Shown: positions 1 through 10,800 of the stretch, in pieces | How positions within the stretch are numbered: position 1 is the stretch's first letter | How the letters are laid out: every line of letters begins with the position of its first letter | Origin: Cantharellus purpuraceus | Lineage: Eukaryota > Basidiomycota > Agaricomycetes > Cantharellales > Hydnaceae | Length of the DNA: 64,000 nt | Assembly: GCA_025174535.1 (NCBI GenBank) | Contig: JALBUN010000018.1 | Coordinates: forward strand, 62,001-126,000 | Direction: 5' to 3' | The notes under the pieces: generated by a model | Told to the model about the DNA's origin: nothing | Seen by the model: only the letters and a program-made list of their open reading frames with translations | Database searches by the model: none | Translations under genes and position numbers: made by a program

Positions 1-365
1 GGGGGCTTTTATATGCCTCTGGAGGGGTGGGAGGTGTTGAGTGATATCATTCCACCAGCAGAGGAGGTGAGGGATGTGTTTGGGAGTCAGAGGAGTTGGT
101 GCAGTGTTGGTATATGCACTTCTAAACTACTCCAAATAAAGACTATTATTTAGTAGTTCAAAGGTATTTCAAATGTTCTATTGAATGTACTTATATTTTG
201 CATTTTTATGTATTTGAGCCCACAAGTATACACAATGGGTCAGTTGCTGATATAATATGTCATGTGACCTTGAAGAGCACTTGTGTGTGAGTGAATGACA
301 TGCATATTACATAAGCACTTCAGCCAAAAGTAGCCACAGAAGGTTCTGACACTTTCCTGGACCTT
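1..365. other. AT-rich transposon-derived flank, no gene
   Basis: No coding frame is supportable. The composition is like the repeat region that follows. It forms the left flank of the split LTR-A copy beginning at 366. The five bases before that LTR (ACCTT) do not match the bases after the LTR's other half, as expected if the LTR is the 5' end of a full element and not a solo LTR. Confidence 0.4.
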
Positions 366-555
366 TGTTATGACTATATTCATTAATGCCTAGATCCCTG
401 TTCGATCCACCCAGATCCCCATGCATATGAAATCTATACTCCATTTGGAAACCCTCACATCTCCATTAGTCTGTCCAATTGTCACCATTGATCTCACTCA
501 TCCACCTCTGGTTCCAATTGATGCATCAGCACCACCATTTGAACCTGGACATCTG
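366..555 (+). repeat. LTR-A, left part of the split 5' LTR of the chromovirus
   Basis: This begins TGTTATGACTATATTC like the other LTR-A copies and breaks off after GGACATC. The rest of the same LTR resumes at 14,351 with a second copy of ACATC and runs to 14,670. The interruption is a 13.3 kb LTR element with target duplication ACATC, plus a later solo LTR at 556-1,019. Together the two parts form about 505 bp of LTR directly upstream of Gypsy gag, so I infer it is the 5' LTR of the + strand chromovirus. Confidence 0.8.
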
Positions 556-1019
556 TGTTATGACTATATTCATTAATGCCCAGATCCCCATCTAACAGAT
601 CCCCGTGCATATGAAATCTATACTCCATTTGGAAACCATAATGTCTCCATTTACCTGTCTGATTGTCACTGCCGATTTCACCCATCTGTCTCCGGTTCCG
701 ATTGATGCATCACCATCACCATAGAAACCCAGACATCCATCCTCGTCGGCCTCAGAGACCCATCACCAGAGTAATTATTATTAGATTTCAAATGTGTATT
801 TAAGCTGTCTGACTGGGGACTTCATCCCCAGTTTGAATATTGAATCACGCCTAGTTCCTAAGTCCAATCCTAACTATCTAAGTCGTACTCTGTCTCCGAA
901 ATCTCGGACACCAGTATTAGTGAGGGTGCAGCACATAAGCTGAAGCCAAGTCCATTTCAACCCCCATGATGTACCTCCAACCCAATCTCCAACCCCCAAT
1001 CCAACCTAGTGCATAACAA
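556..1019 (+). repeat. Solo LTR-A with TSD ATCTG
   Basis: A complete LTR-A copy, starting TGTTATGACTATATTC and ending GTGCATAACA, flanked on both sides by ATCTG (551-555 and 1,020-1,024). No internal retroelement sequence is attached, so it is a solo LTR left by LTR-LTR recombination. The right-hand ATCTG contains the first TG of the next LTR (1,023), so this copy inserted exactly across an older insertion junction. Confidence 0.88.
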
Positions 1020-1022
1020 TCT

Positions 1023-1299
1023 GTAAGTACCCAAGATACTTACTTACTATAGGATATAGTTATATAGTTATAATTAATGTATGCAGCATTCCATTAAGGA
1101 ATGCTGTCTTCTTGGTAGATATATGCACCCATAGGGTGCATATGTATAGTTATTATGTAAGCCAGTGGACCCAAGTACACATGTGGGTCCACATATAGTA
1201 GACAGAACTTAGTTAACAACCACACTGTACAGCACATTGCACAACCAATATACTTGGTTGAGTTCTGTGTAACAGTGTGAACTAAGACACCCATTAACA
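1023..1299 (+). repeat. 5' LTR of the outer 13.3 kb LTR element (LTR2)
   Basis: A 277-bp LTR starting TGTAAGTACCC and ending CCCATTAACA. A nearly identical copy lies at 14,073-14,350, with only a few differences by eye. The original left target duplication ACATC is at 549-553, displaced by the solo LTR at 556-1,019. The right duplication ACATC is at 14,351-14,355. It has almost no CpG, so it would show little methylation-driven decay. Confidence 0.85.
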
Positions 1300-1494
1300 G
1301 TTTTTTGAACTTCCAAAGGAAGAATCAATTGATTCTTCCTCATTATTGAAGTTTTCTAGTCAATACTAGAAAACTGGCTGTTGCTAGTGTACAGATGTAT
1401 ACCAACCTCCCCAGTCGCTCATATAAGTCAGCAACTAGTAGACTAACTTAGTTAGTCTACAAAGATAGAAGAAAGAAAGGAGTCATCATAGTGA

Positions 1495-1990
1495 TGGCTC
1501 ACAGTAGAGTGAGTTGTGCTGGCAGTGCCCAGGACATCATAAATGATGAATGGTGGCACATAGCCAGCAGCAGAAGCTCCCATGAAGGGGAGCTAGACCC
1601 TAGAGAAGTCATAGGGACTTCTTGTGAGGAGGACTCTAGGAGAGAGTCATTGAGGTCATGAGACTGCACAGATGATTGCACAATAGATCATCTGTTGAAC
1701 AGGAAGCCCTCATTGAGTGGTTCTCTGATTAGAGAAGAAAGGAGGAGAGAGTCATTAACTGCCTCCAATGTTCTTAAAGGAAAGGAACATGCTCAATATA
1801 CGAGCACAAGTAGAAGTAGCAAGTAGCAATACTTCTACTAGGGAATTACACAGCATGGAGTGGGGTGAAACCCACAGGTCAATTGTGAGATTGACTGAAC
1901 AACTCATGCATAATCAACATGAGATGAAGAGCATTAGCAAAGCTAGTGCTCAGGCAGCCAAGATGGCTGCCAAAGCAGGACATGCTGCCA
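1495..1990 (+). pseudogene. gag-like 5' internal ORF of the LTR2 element, broken
   Basis: After the 5' LTR comes a region with short palindromes (AAGAATCAATTGATTCTT near 1,320-1,340), then a frame from about 1,495 coding for a hydrophilic, Ser/Arg/Glu-rich protein. It shifts frame and stops near 1,655 and 1,830. It continues in the next frame to an alanine/lysine helix (KAAKAGHAA type) at 1,985, where LTR-A interrupts it. The position just inside a 5' LTR suggests a gag-like protein, but I see no zinc knuckle and no recognisable family. Function is inferred from position only. Confidence 0.4.
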
Positions 1991-2518
1991 TGTTATGCAC
2001 TAGGTCCGATTGGGGGTCAGAGATTGGGTTGGAGAGACGGTCGGAGTCGGAGCAGGAATTGAGGTGCGTCATGAAGGTTGGAACAGACTCGGCTTCAGCT
2101 TATGTGCTGCACCCTCACTAATACTGGTGTCTGAGATTTTGGAGATGGAGTATGCCTTAGATAATTAGGATTGGACTTAGGAGCTAGGCGTGATTTGATA
2201 TTCAAACTGGGGAATGAAGTCCCCAGTTGGGCAACTTAAATACATATTTGAAATCTAATAATAATTACTCTGGTGATGGGTCTCTGAGGCCGACAGCCTT
2301 ACATGGATATGTCTGAGTCCAATGGGGACAGATGTCCGGGTTCCTATGGTGATGCTGATGCATCGATTGGAACTGGAGGTGGATGAGCGAAATTGGCGGT
2401 GACAATCGGACAGATAAATGGAGACATGATGGTTTCCAAATGGAGTATAGATTTCATGTGTGCGAGGATCTGAGTGGATCGGATGGGGATCTGGGTGTTA
2501 ATGAATATAGTCATAACA
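1991..2518 (-). repeat. LTR-A copy, inverted, no TSD
   Basis: A full-length LTR-A in the opposite orientation to the copies at 366 and 556. It starts TGTTATGCACTAGG and ends ATAGTCATAACA (528 bp). Flanking bases (TGCCA left, GTATC right) do not match. It is therefore either the terminal LTR of a truncated element or a rearranged copy, not a simple solo LTR. It cuts the gag-like frame of the LTR2 element. Confidence 0.78.
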
Positions 2519-2578
2519 GTATCTCTCCATTTAAGGCTGAGCCCCTGAGGCCTCATGTCTGTGGACTGAATAGGTGAG

Positions 2579-3090
2579 ATGGTTGGGTGCAGTCAGAGTT
2601 ATACTGGAGGTCTGGAGACATATAAAAGGAGGGGCATGTTTGAGGTCTTATCCTCAATGATGTTGAACCCCTTAGCAAACATGAGTGTGGCCGAGCTTGA
2701 GCAGCTGCTCCTGGCCCAACGGAAGGAAGAAGAAGAGGAGCGGAGACAGAAGGAGGAAGAGGAGGCAGAATAGAGATGAAAGGAGGAGGAAGAGTGGAGA
2801 CAGAAGGAGGAGGTGGAGGTGGAATGGAGACGGAAGGAGGAAGAAGCGAAGGCCAAGCGAGCACACAGGGTCAAGGAGCTTGTGGCTACAATGGAGGCCA
2901 CAAGGCTGAAGGAGGTGGAAGAGCAGGCGCATGAGCTAGAAGCCGCCATGGAGGTAGAGGAGGAGGTGACCAGGGCAGGGGCAACTAGTCACCCAGGGAG
3001 TCCGAGTGTGCCAATATGGGTGGGAACCCCCAAGGTTGCTATTATCTCGGTCACACAGACAGAGTTGACCTGTCCAACAACTTGCCTCAT
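2579..3090 (+). pseudogene. Charged coiled-coil ORF remnant next to LTR-A
   Basis: The + strand encodes a protein with a helical start (VAELEQLLLAQRKEEEE), then long Glu/Lys/Arg-rich stretches, then VKELVATMEATRLKEVEEQ and a Pro/Ser-rich end. Two in-frame stops fall near 2,771-2,780. This composition is usual for gag-like N-terminal proteins of basidiomycete retroelements, and a related charged sequence appears on the - strand at 20,839-21,554. No domain can be named. Long - strand ORFs here are shadows of the purine-rich + strand. Confidence 0.4.
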
Positions 3091-3095
3091 AAGGA

Positions 3096-3610
3096 TGTTA
3101 TGCACTAGGTCTGAATGGGGGTTGGAGGTTGGGTTGGAGTCGGAGTTGGAATCGGGGTACATCATGGGGGTCGGAACGGACTTGGCTTCAGCTTATGTGC
3201 TGCGCCCTCACTAATACCGGTGTCCAAGATTTTGGAGATGGAGTATGACTTAGATAGTTAGGATTGGACTTAGGAACTAGGCGTGATTCAATATTTGAAC
3301 TGGGGATGAAGTCCCCAGTCAGACAGCTTAAATACATATTTGAAATCTAATAATAATTACTCTGGTGATGGGACTCTGAGGCCAACGGCCTTACATGAGT
3401 ATGTCCAAGTCTGATGGGGACAGATGTCTGGGTTCCTATGGTGATGGTGATGCATCAATCGGAACCAGACACGGATGGGTGAAATCAGCAGTGACAATCG
3501 GTCAGATAAATGGAGACGTGATGGTTTCCAAATAGAGTATAGATTTCATATGTGTGGGGATCTGAGTGGATCGGATGGGAATCTGGGCATTAATGAATAT
3601 AGTCATAACA
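3096..3610 (-). repeat. Solo LTR-A with TSD AAGGA inside Gypsy pol
   Basis: A 515-bp LTR-A copy starting TGTTATGCACTAGG and ending AGTCATAACA, flanked by AAGGA on both sides (3,091-3,095 and 3,611-3,615). It is inserted in the integrase tail of the inverted Gypsy fragment: codons for K-Y-L-G-P lie to the right and the match to the paralogue resumes for a few bases on the left before diverging. Confidence 0.88.
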
Positions 3611-5690
3611 AAGGACCTAAGTATTTCTCAGAGAGTTTCTTCGATGGATGGGTGGTCTGGAAATGTTTGGCCTTGACAAATACTTTGTCTCTGATTTGCA
3701 GGTCCAGAGCCAGGATGCGGCATCGGTCTGCAGAGACTTGGTATTGTTTCTGGACATCGGAGATGGTTTCTTGGAGATGTTGGTGTAGTTGGTCAAGGTC
3801 AGTTACAAATTGGCAGGCTTTGGTGGAGGCAAGTTCCTTCTTGGGGTGGACAGAGATGTTTGGATGGTAGCCTTTATTAGCAAGGAATGGAGAGATGCCA
3901 GTAGTTGCATTTGGGGTGTTGTTGTTGGCAAACTCTGTGATCAGAAGTAGGTCAGCCCAGTTGTCTTGTTGATAGTTACAATAGACTCAGAGATATTGTT
4001 CCAGGGACTGATTCATTTGTTCTGTTTGTCTGTCTCCTTCAGGATGGTATCTGGAGGTGAAGTGAAGCTTCATGTCAAGAGCCTTCCTAATGTGCAGAAG
4101 AAGGAGGACACGAACTCCAAGCCCCAATTGGATGTGACATGCGATGGGACTCTGTGTTTAGAGAATATGTGGAGAACAAACAACTTAGCTAGTGAGGTGG
4201 AGGTGATGGTGTCATGCGTTGGAATGAATAGTGACTGTTTAGTGAACCTGTCAACAATCACAAGTATGGTGTCGTATCTGAGTGATGGGGGGAGTTTCTC
4301 TATGAAATCCATGGAGATGGAGTTCCATGGTTGCTCCAGGACCGGAAGTTGCTTAAGCATTCTGTAGGGTTTGTGCCTTTGCAATTTTGAGCGCATACAT
4401 GTGGTACAAGAGTTACAGTAGTGTTGAATGTACTCTCGCATTCTTGGCCATATGTAGTCCCATTGGATTAACCCTTGTGTGCGGTTTTGCCTGAAATGGC
4501 CAGAGATTGGATGATCATGATAATACTGTAAAACTTAGAGTTGGAGTCCATTGGTGTTGGGGACATATATCCGGTTGTTGTGTCAGAGGTGTCCTTCGGG
4601 ATCAAGTGACCATTTCAGATCAGAAGGGTCATCCAAGTGTTTAACTGCAACAGGCTTGGATTGGAGTGATGAGTGGATGTCAGAACAGAGTTGGTCAATA
4701 TCCATAATGGTGACAGCTTGGAGGGTGGGAGTCATGAGGGTGGATGCCCGTAGGGATGATGCCAGCTGCTTGTTAGTGAACACAGGATGGAAGTTGTGTG
4801 GGTTTACAGTGGCATAGTCACTACTCCCCTCTTTAGGGTAGACATCCCAGTGTCTAGTTAATGTGTCAGGCTTTGCTCCAAGTTGACCTGGACGGAAACA
4901 GATAATGAGGTTGAACTGAGACAGGTATTTGGACCATCGGACTTGTCTCCAGGTGAGTAGTTTTGTTGTGGAGAAGTATTCCAAGTTCTTGTGGTCCGTT
5001 ATGACATCCACCGGATCGGAGGGGCCTTCGAGATAGTGTCTCCATATCCAGAAGGCTTCATATATGGCAAGGAGCTCTTTGTCATGGACATCATAGTTCA
5101 GTTCAGGGGGTGTAAATGTATGCGAGTGAAAAGCGATCAGGTGGACTTGTCCATCATCTCTCCGGATGATGGACAGGATCGCGGCAAGTGCATAGTTGGA
5201 GGCATTGGTCTCTAATAGGATAGGAACTTCTGGAACCCAATGAGTCAGTATCAGAGTGGAAGTAAAGGCCTTCTTCAAGGTCTCAAAGCTCTGTCTACAT
5301 TTGTCAGTGAAATTCCATTGGATACCCTTCCTAGTAAGCTGGGTGAGCAGAATGGTAATATCGGAGTAGTTGTAGATGAAGTGGCAGTAGAAGTTGGCGA
5401 ACCCCAGGAAGGACTGTATGTCTTTGACTTTCCACAGTTCCAGCCATTCCTGTATGGCTTTGTGTCTTCATTATCTGAATATACCAAAATGTCGTCCAAG
5501 TAAATGAGGACAGTAACATCAAGGAGGTCGGTGAAGGTATTGTTCATGAACCTCTGGAAGGTGGCTGGAGCATTGGTTAGTCTGAAGGGCATGACACACC
5601 ATTCAAAAGATCCATATCGGGTGTGGAAAGTTGTTTTCCACTCATCACCTTCTTGGATGTTTGAAAATTTCGCCTTGCTAGAGGGGGGTG
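3611..5690 (-). pseudogene. Inverted Ty3/Gypsy pol fragment (RT end, RNase H, integrase)
   Basis: Read on the - strand this is the C-terminal two thirds of a Gypsy polyprotein. At about 5,690-5,480 are the RT motifs [17 protein letters not shown] and [15 protein letters not shown]. At about 5,280-4,900 is RNase H (LLETNASNYALAAILS, HDKELLAIYEAF, DHKNLEYF). At 4,440-4,080 is the integrase core (SMDFIEKLPPSLRYDTILVI). The frame is broken repeatedly, and the integrase second Asp is altered (TSNWG where the + strand paralogue has TSDWG). It is the opposite orientation to the gag fragment that abuts it at about 5,690, so an inversion or illegitimate joining occurred here. Not functional. Confidence 0.88.
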
Positions 5691-7232
5691 GAGAACAGAT
5701 TTTGCCTCGATGCGTCCTGGCTCGTCACCGATCGGGTGAAGGTCACCTTTGCCATGTCCTATCTCAAGGGCACTGCACTGGACTACTTCAAGCCAGTGCT
5801 CATGGACGACTCCAATGACCCAATATGGTCAGAAGACTACTCCGACTTCATCTCCAAACTTCAGACCAATTTCAGTCCTTACAACCCTGAAGCTGATGCC
5901 AAGAATGAACTCAATTGACTTTGGATGAAGGAAAATCACAAGATTGCAAAATACATTGTGAGTTTCCAGCAACTAGCCCCAAAAGTCCAATGGGGCGATG
6001 CCGCACTCCAATGCCAATTTTATGTTGGCCTTCCATCCCGCATCAAGGACAAGATATCACGCATCGGTAAGCCAGATACTTTGGTTAACCTTTACAAGCT
6101 CACCCAATCCATCAACGCCTGTTATTGGGAACATCAATCTGAGGTCTTCTGCGAAAATTCGGCTAACAACAAATCAGACAAATCATTGGACAAGACCCCA
6201 AAGTCCAACAAGGGGTCCAATAAGAAGATTACCACCAACTCTGGCCAGAAGTCAAACACTGGTAACACCGCTGCTTCCAGTTCCAGTCAGAACAACTCTG
6301 GCACTGGCAATAACTCCAGAGCTCACAAGAGCACTCCAGACCTCTCCACCAAGCTGGGGAAGGATGGAAAACTTACCCAGCAGGAACACCAGCACCACAT
6401 GGACAACAACCTCTGTCTGTTCTGTGGAAAACCTGGCCACCAAGCCAAGGATTGCAACAAGGCAGGCAACCTCGTCAGCAGCAAAGGCAAAGGGCTGTGC
6501 CGCCAATGCCACAACAGACCCAAAAAAATAGTAAGCAGTCCTCTAGCCTCCATACAGGCTGAGGGCTGCATTGGTACTCCCTGTACAACAAACGAGGTCC
6601 ACCTGAACGCATCCACTATTTCCCACTCCAACTCCCTTACCCTCCTCATCTCCTCCGACTCCATTTCCAATACTGCTATCTAAGCATTAATTGACTCTGG
6701 TTCTACTCACTGTTTCCTTGATTCCTCTTTTTCCAATTTACATAAACTCCATACATACACCATAACTCCAATATCACTCCGATTATTTGATGGCACTACT
6801 AATGCTGTTATTTCATGAGGTATAGACCTGTCTATCTGTTTTTCTGTTGGAGAAATCCAGAACCTTACATTTTATGTTACTCCACTTGACTCAAGCTGTT
6901 CTGTGGTTCTCAGACATAATTGGCTCACCTGCTACAATCCATTGATTGACTAGGCATTGGGCCATATCACATTCCATTCTCCAGTGCAGGCTGTGTCATC
7001 CCCGATGTCACCAGCAACTTTAGGTCCAAAATTATCTTCCACCTCCACTGACTCCACTCCAATAGATACTCCGCCTACCCCTCCATCTATATCGTTGGTG
7101 GATGCTATGGTCTTCGCCAGACTAAGCAAACTGGATGGCTCGCAAATGTTCCAGGTCCACCTCTCCGATGCAATGCTCCTCACCGCCCATTCCACCTGAT
7201 CAACTCCACCAGACCTATCTATGGTTCCTAAG
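5688..7232 (+). pseudogene. Gypsy gag and protease fragment
   Basis: The + strand carries the end of a Gypsy capsid gene: VTFAMSYLKGTALDYFKP at about 5,740, a PYNPEADAKNEL segment, a Ser/Asn-rich linker, then an intact CCHC zinc knuckle (CLFCGKPGHQAKDC) near 6,415-6,456. Downstream near 6,690 are the protease codons L-I-D-S-G-S-T-H-C-F, and from 6,957 the linker toward RT. Stops interrupt it, for example TGA at 5,916-5,918 where the paralogue at 15,190 has CAA; both fit decay of one original CGA. The 5' end begins abruptly at the junction with inverted pol, and a solo LTR interrupts the 3' end at 7,233. Confidence 0.85.
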
Positions 7233-7973
7233 TGTTGAGAATATTGTAATATTGCCTTGCTGTGGGGGAGTGAAGAGTAGATGTCAAATAGAGACTGAGA
7301 GAGTGATGGGACCTGGGTGTATGTGTAGTCGAATGGAAGATACAGTTGAATAGTATCTTCCTACGAAGTTGGAAAGGATTCAGTTGAGTCTTCGTCTAGA
7401 TATTGATAATTTAAGCAAGCAGCAGGAGCAGATGACTCAAATATGAGTAAATGCTCAATAGGAAAATGGCCAGTGACAGTATCGCTTCGTAATTCAGGAT
7501 TTGGATAGAGTATGCAATATTCTAATAGAATATGCAAAAGATAGTAGAAATATGTGTTCGTTCTGGAGTAATTCCAGATATGAATAGTTTATGCACACAG
7601 ACAGAATAGGCAAGAGATAATTACTCTGAATTGTTCAAGGGCAATACAAGTGTAATTTATACATGATAAGGGGCCTCATGAATGTAAACATCCTTTGTAA
7701 ATGTTCTAGCCCAATGATAGAATATGTGATGAACTGATGATGGAGGGGATAGTCCATGATGAGGAGATGATGAAAATAAAAATAATAGAATGTCCAGAAT
7801 GGTCTGGAACTCACAGGGGCTTCCCCTGTTCCCTATAACATCCCTTTAACTGTTCCCTTTCACCCCCTTCACCCCTCCAAACCTCCTGAGCCTCCTATAT
7901 GCTCCTGTCCCCCTGTCCCCTCTAGTCCCCCTCTCCTCCTTTCTCCCCCAAAGTCCGGCATGTCTGAATAACA
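7233..7973 (+). repeat. Solo LTR-B with TSD CTAAG
   Basis: A 741-bp insertion beginning TGTTGAGAATATTG and ending TGTCTGAATAACA, flanked by CTAAG at 7,228-7,232 and 7,974-7,978. It interrupts the Gypsy protease-RT linker between the codons for L-S-M-V-P-K and E-Y-H-K-F. It has no internal coding sequence. Pyrimidine-rich stretches (CCTCCTATATGCTCC and nearby) are shared with the related copies at 8,391 (inverted) and 28,043. Confidence 0.87.
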
Positions 7974-7978
7974 CTAAG

Positions 7979-8390
7979 GAGTATCACAAGTTCGCTGACG
8001 TGTTTAGCAAGTCTAAAGCTGACTCCCTAGCAGAACACTGACCATACAATCTTAAGATTGAGTTGAATGACAACTCCACCCCTCCGCTTAGCTCTATCTA
8101 CTCACTATCCCAAAAAGAGCTACTGGCTCTCTGAACATTCATAGACAAGAACTTGGCCACAGGATTCATCCACCCATCCCTATCCCCTCATGGAGCTTTG
8201 GTCCTATTTGTCTGCAAAAAGGATGGATCCCTCCGTCTATGCGTCGACTTCCATGGACTCAACAAGATCACTAAGAAAGACCAATACCCAATACCCCGCA
8301 CCATGGACCTACTCGAGAGCTCACAAAAGGCTAAGATATTCCAAAATAGATCTCCGACATGCCTACCATCTAGTCCACATCCTGTTGATT
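7979..8390 (+). pseudogene. Gypsy RT N-terminal fragment
   Basis: This continues the Gypsy frame after the solo LTR: EYHKFADVFSKSKADSLAEH, then [18 protein letters not shown], the [15 protein letters not shown] stretch, and an out-of-frame remnant of D-L-R-H-A-Y-H-L. Stops occur at 8,041 and 8,134. It ends at about 8,390, where another LTR-like sequence begins, and RT does not resume beyond it. It is the same element family as 14,671-20,467. Confidence 0.82.
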
Positions 8391-9120
8391 ATGGGGAGAA
8401 AGGGGTTAGGAGAGAGGGGGAATAGGAGCACATAGAAGGCTCAGGAGGTTGAGGGGGAGTAGGAAAGCGAGGGGAAATGGTTAGGAGGGAAGAGGAGAAG
8501 CCCCTGTAAGCTCCACACCCATCAGATTATTCTCCTATATTTCTTCTATATTTTATTTCGTCATTTTTCCCCTATTGGCTCCACCCCCATTTTGTTTTTA
8601 TCACAAGTTTCTTTCCCATGATTCAAATGATTCAGGAGTTCTATCACATGTTCTTAGGACACGTATCTTGTATAAAGCATGCCTAGCTAGATATGAAATG
8701 GACTAGAGAATTTCCTCTCACTTGTTTCTGTTGTCTGTGTCTGAACTATTCATTTCTGGAATAACTCCAGAACGAACTTGAATTTCATCAAACCTTTGCA
8801 TAATCTTCTAGAGATTGCAACATCTATTCAAATCCCAGTTTGCGAAGCCTAAGCTCCACTGGTTGATTTTCTATTAAGCATTTACTCACATTCAAGTCAT
8901 CTGCTCCTGATCCCTGCCTAAATTGTCAATATCTAGACAGGGACTACACCAAATCTCATCAAATTTCGTATGAAGATACTCCCAAGATATATCTTCAATT
9001 TGACTATGCATACACCCAGTTCCCATCACTCCCTCTGTCAATATAGGACGTATATTGAACCACTCTGACAGTCCAACTCCACCAGCGTCTTTTCGTATCA
9101 AACTTTTAAATAGCACCACA
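8391..9120 (-). repeat. Diverged LTR-B-related sequence, inverted
   Basis: On the - strand this matches LTR-B in order: the GATGGGA-CTGGGTGTATG block, the AGATATTGA-AATTTA block, GAGCAGATGACT, and the purine/pyrimidine-rich tail (8,400-8,520 on the + strand). Identity is clearly lower than between LTR-A copies, and the outer ends and TSD are not clear. It truncates the RT fragment on its left and abuts the large inverted repeat on its right. Confidence 0.6.
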
Positions 9121-9301
9121 ACTCCCTCTCTACCTCAGTCTCTAATTCTAGCCATCAATCGTCACTTGTGTTTCATCACCATCAATCATTATCAGCCTTC
9201 GATTTACACCAATCCTTTCATCATCATTCACATGGCTTCCAATTCTATTCCCCTCTCCAACATCTCTTCTAATAATACAATCACACTGGTCTCTGGACAC
9301 A

Positions 9302-9994
9302 GAGGACTATCAAAAATATGCCGAGCTCCACGGGCATGTTAAGCCACCTCCATGTGTCACAATACTTCCAAAACTCTTTCAATGTCCAAGATCTCCACCA
9401 TGTCTCTCTTATGCCATTGGCGATCCCATATTCTTTCACAATTCTGTTGAACCATATACATTCCTTGGCATTTCACCTCTATATCATAACATGGATAGAA
9501 GAGTCAAACATGAGGTAGAATTTCAGTCTCCATCGCCGACCTATCCTCCCACTTCAATCCAACTCAGGTTACATCTATTGGTGGTCGTTTCTATTGTTCT
9601 TTTATATGACTCACCCCTGTTTCATCTTTTAATTCATTCATACACGACTTACTCATCCTTGTTCTATTTTTGGTTCTTTTATTACTCATCACCTCCTATT
9701 CTTACAAAGATTACCCCTATCTGTCGCTTCATTTCTCCATGATTTCCCCATTAGTAGTTCAACTTCACACGCTTTGTCAGCTGGATTGATCAGCATTTCT
9801 TGCATCATATTGCATCATTTGCTCCTCATATTGTGTTGTTGTGCCCTGGGGATTTGTATCTAAAAGGGCGACAAGTTTTCAGCCAACGCTCTAAAGTCAA
9901 AGTCCACGCTCTAAGTCTATGCTCTATGCTCTACATCACAATCCATCAGCTCTACACTGAGGTAAAGCACCTTGGTTCAACGATCAGATTTCCC
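9302..9994 (+). repeat. Left arm of a large imperfect inverted repeat
   Basis: The segment from GGACTATCAAAAATATGCC to CGATCAGATTTCCC is the reverse complement of 11,121-11,985. It lacks about 125 bp that the right arm contains (gap after CAGGTTACATC near 9,574). The left arm encodes, on the + strand, the same protein segment as the right arm does on the - strand: about 97 residues including YAIGDPIFFHNSVEPYTF, then a hydrophobic C-terminus ending ICRFISP. The outer part of the arm is LTR-like, with a stretch of LTR-style repeats of CTCTA/GCTCTA. Confidence 0.8.
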
Positions 9995-10580
9995 AGTGCT
10001 GGTGCAGACGCGAGTGTGGGCTGGAGGAGGCGTGAGTACGGGTGTGGACATGAGTGCGAGCTAGAGGGAGCCCGAGTGCAAGTGCAGATGCAAGTGTGGG
10101 CTGGAGGCGGTGCGAGTACGGATGCGAGTGGGGGCTGGAGGCAGCGCAGCAGCTGTGGATGTGAGTCGAATGCGAGTGTGGACTGGAGGCAGTGAGAGTG
10201 TGGGTGTGAATGCGAGTGCGGACGTGAGTGTATAGGCTGGAGGGGTGTGAGTCGGACGTGAGTGGGGGCTGAAGGGGGCACAAGTGCGGGTGTGGTGTGA
10301 ACGTGAGTGTGGGCTGGAGGGGCATCAGTGCGGGTGCAGACGTGAGTGGGGGCTGGAGGCAGCACGGTGGGTGCAGATGCGAGTCGAATGTGAGTGTGGG
10401 CTGGCGGTGTGAGTGTGGACGTGAGTGGGCTGGAGGGGCGCGAATGCAAGTGCGGATGCGAGTGTAGGCTGGAGGGGGCCGTGCAAATGCAAATGGGCTG
10501 GAGGACACGCGAGTGTGAGCTGGAGGGGGCCCAAGTGCAGGTTAGAGGGGGCCCGAGTGCGAGTAGCGGGCTTGAGGGGA
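9995..10580 (+). repeat. G-rich minisatellite in the inverted-repeat loop
   Basis: Degenerate tandem units built from GTGCGAGTGTGGGCTGGAGG and variants (GTGGACGTGAGTG, GGGGCTGGAGGCAGC), spaced about 20-45 bp. The + strand is strongly G-rich with many GGG/GGAGGGG runs, so G-quadruplex formation is possible. The long ORFs it produces on both strands are low-complexity artefacts of the repeat and are not counted as genes. Confidence 0.85.
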
Positions 10581-10800
10581 TACAGCGAGCCAGTAGTCAG
10601 CCACAGCTTGCAGCGACAGTGACAGAGAGCGACAGATCTATACAGCAACAGTGATAGATAGAGTGGCTTGTAGACAGTGATAGCAACAGAAAGTGGCAGC
10701 AGAGAGCAACAGCAATAGAAAGCAACAGCAGAGAGTGACAGCAGAGAGCAGCAGAGAGCAACAGCAGAGAGCAGAGCAACAGCTGGTGGAGGTTGGGGGT
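10581..10800 (+). repeat. CAGAGAGCAA-type simple repeat
   Basis: Purine-rich short tandem repeat made of AGCGACAGTGACAGAGAG and CAACAGCAGAGAG variants, following directly on the minisatellite inside the inverted-repeat loop. It has no coding signal. Confidence 0.75.

Noticed and set aside
2599..2949. Long - strand Ser/Leu/Cys-rich frames
   Set aside because: Complement of a purine-rich Glu/Lys/Arg coding stretch on the + strand.
1991..3610. 1991-2518 and 3096-3610 as the two LTRs of one short element
   Set aside because: The second copy has its own AAGGA duplication and sits inside Gypsy pol, so it is an independent solo LTR.
9952..10508. Two long - strand frames (165 and 174 codons) rich in His/Pro/Ser/Thr
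   Set aside because: They lie on the minisatellite; the composition is a by-product of the tandem GTGCGAGTG/CTGGAGG units, and frames are open on both strands at once.
9995..10800. CRISPR-like array
   Set aside because: Units are degenerate with no constant repeat and unique spacers, and the genome is eukaryotic.
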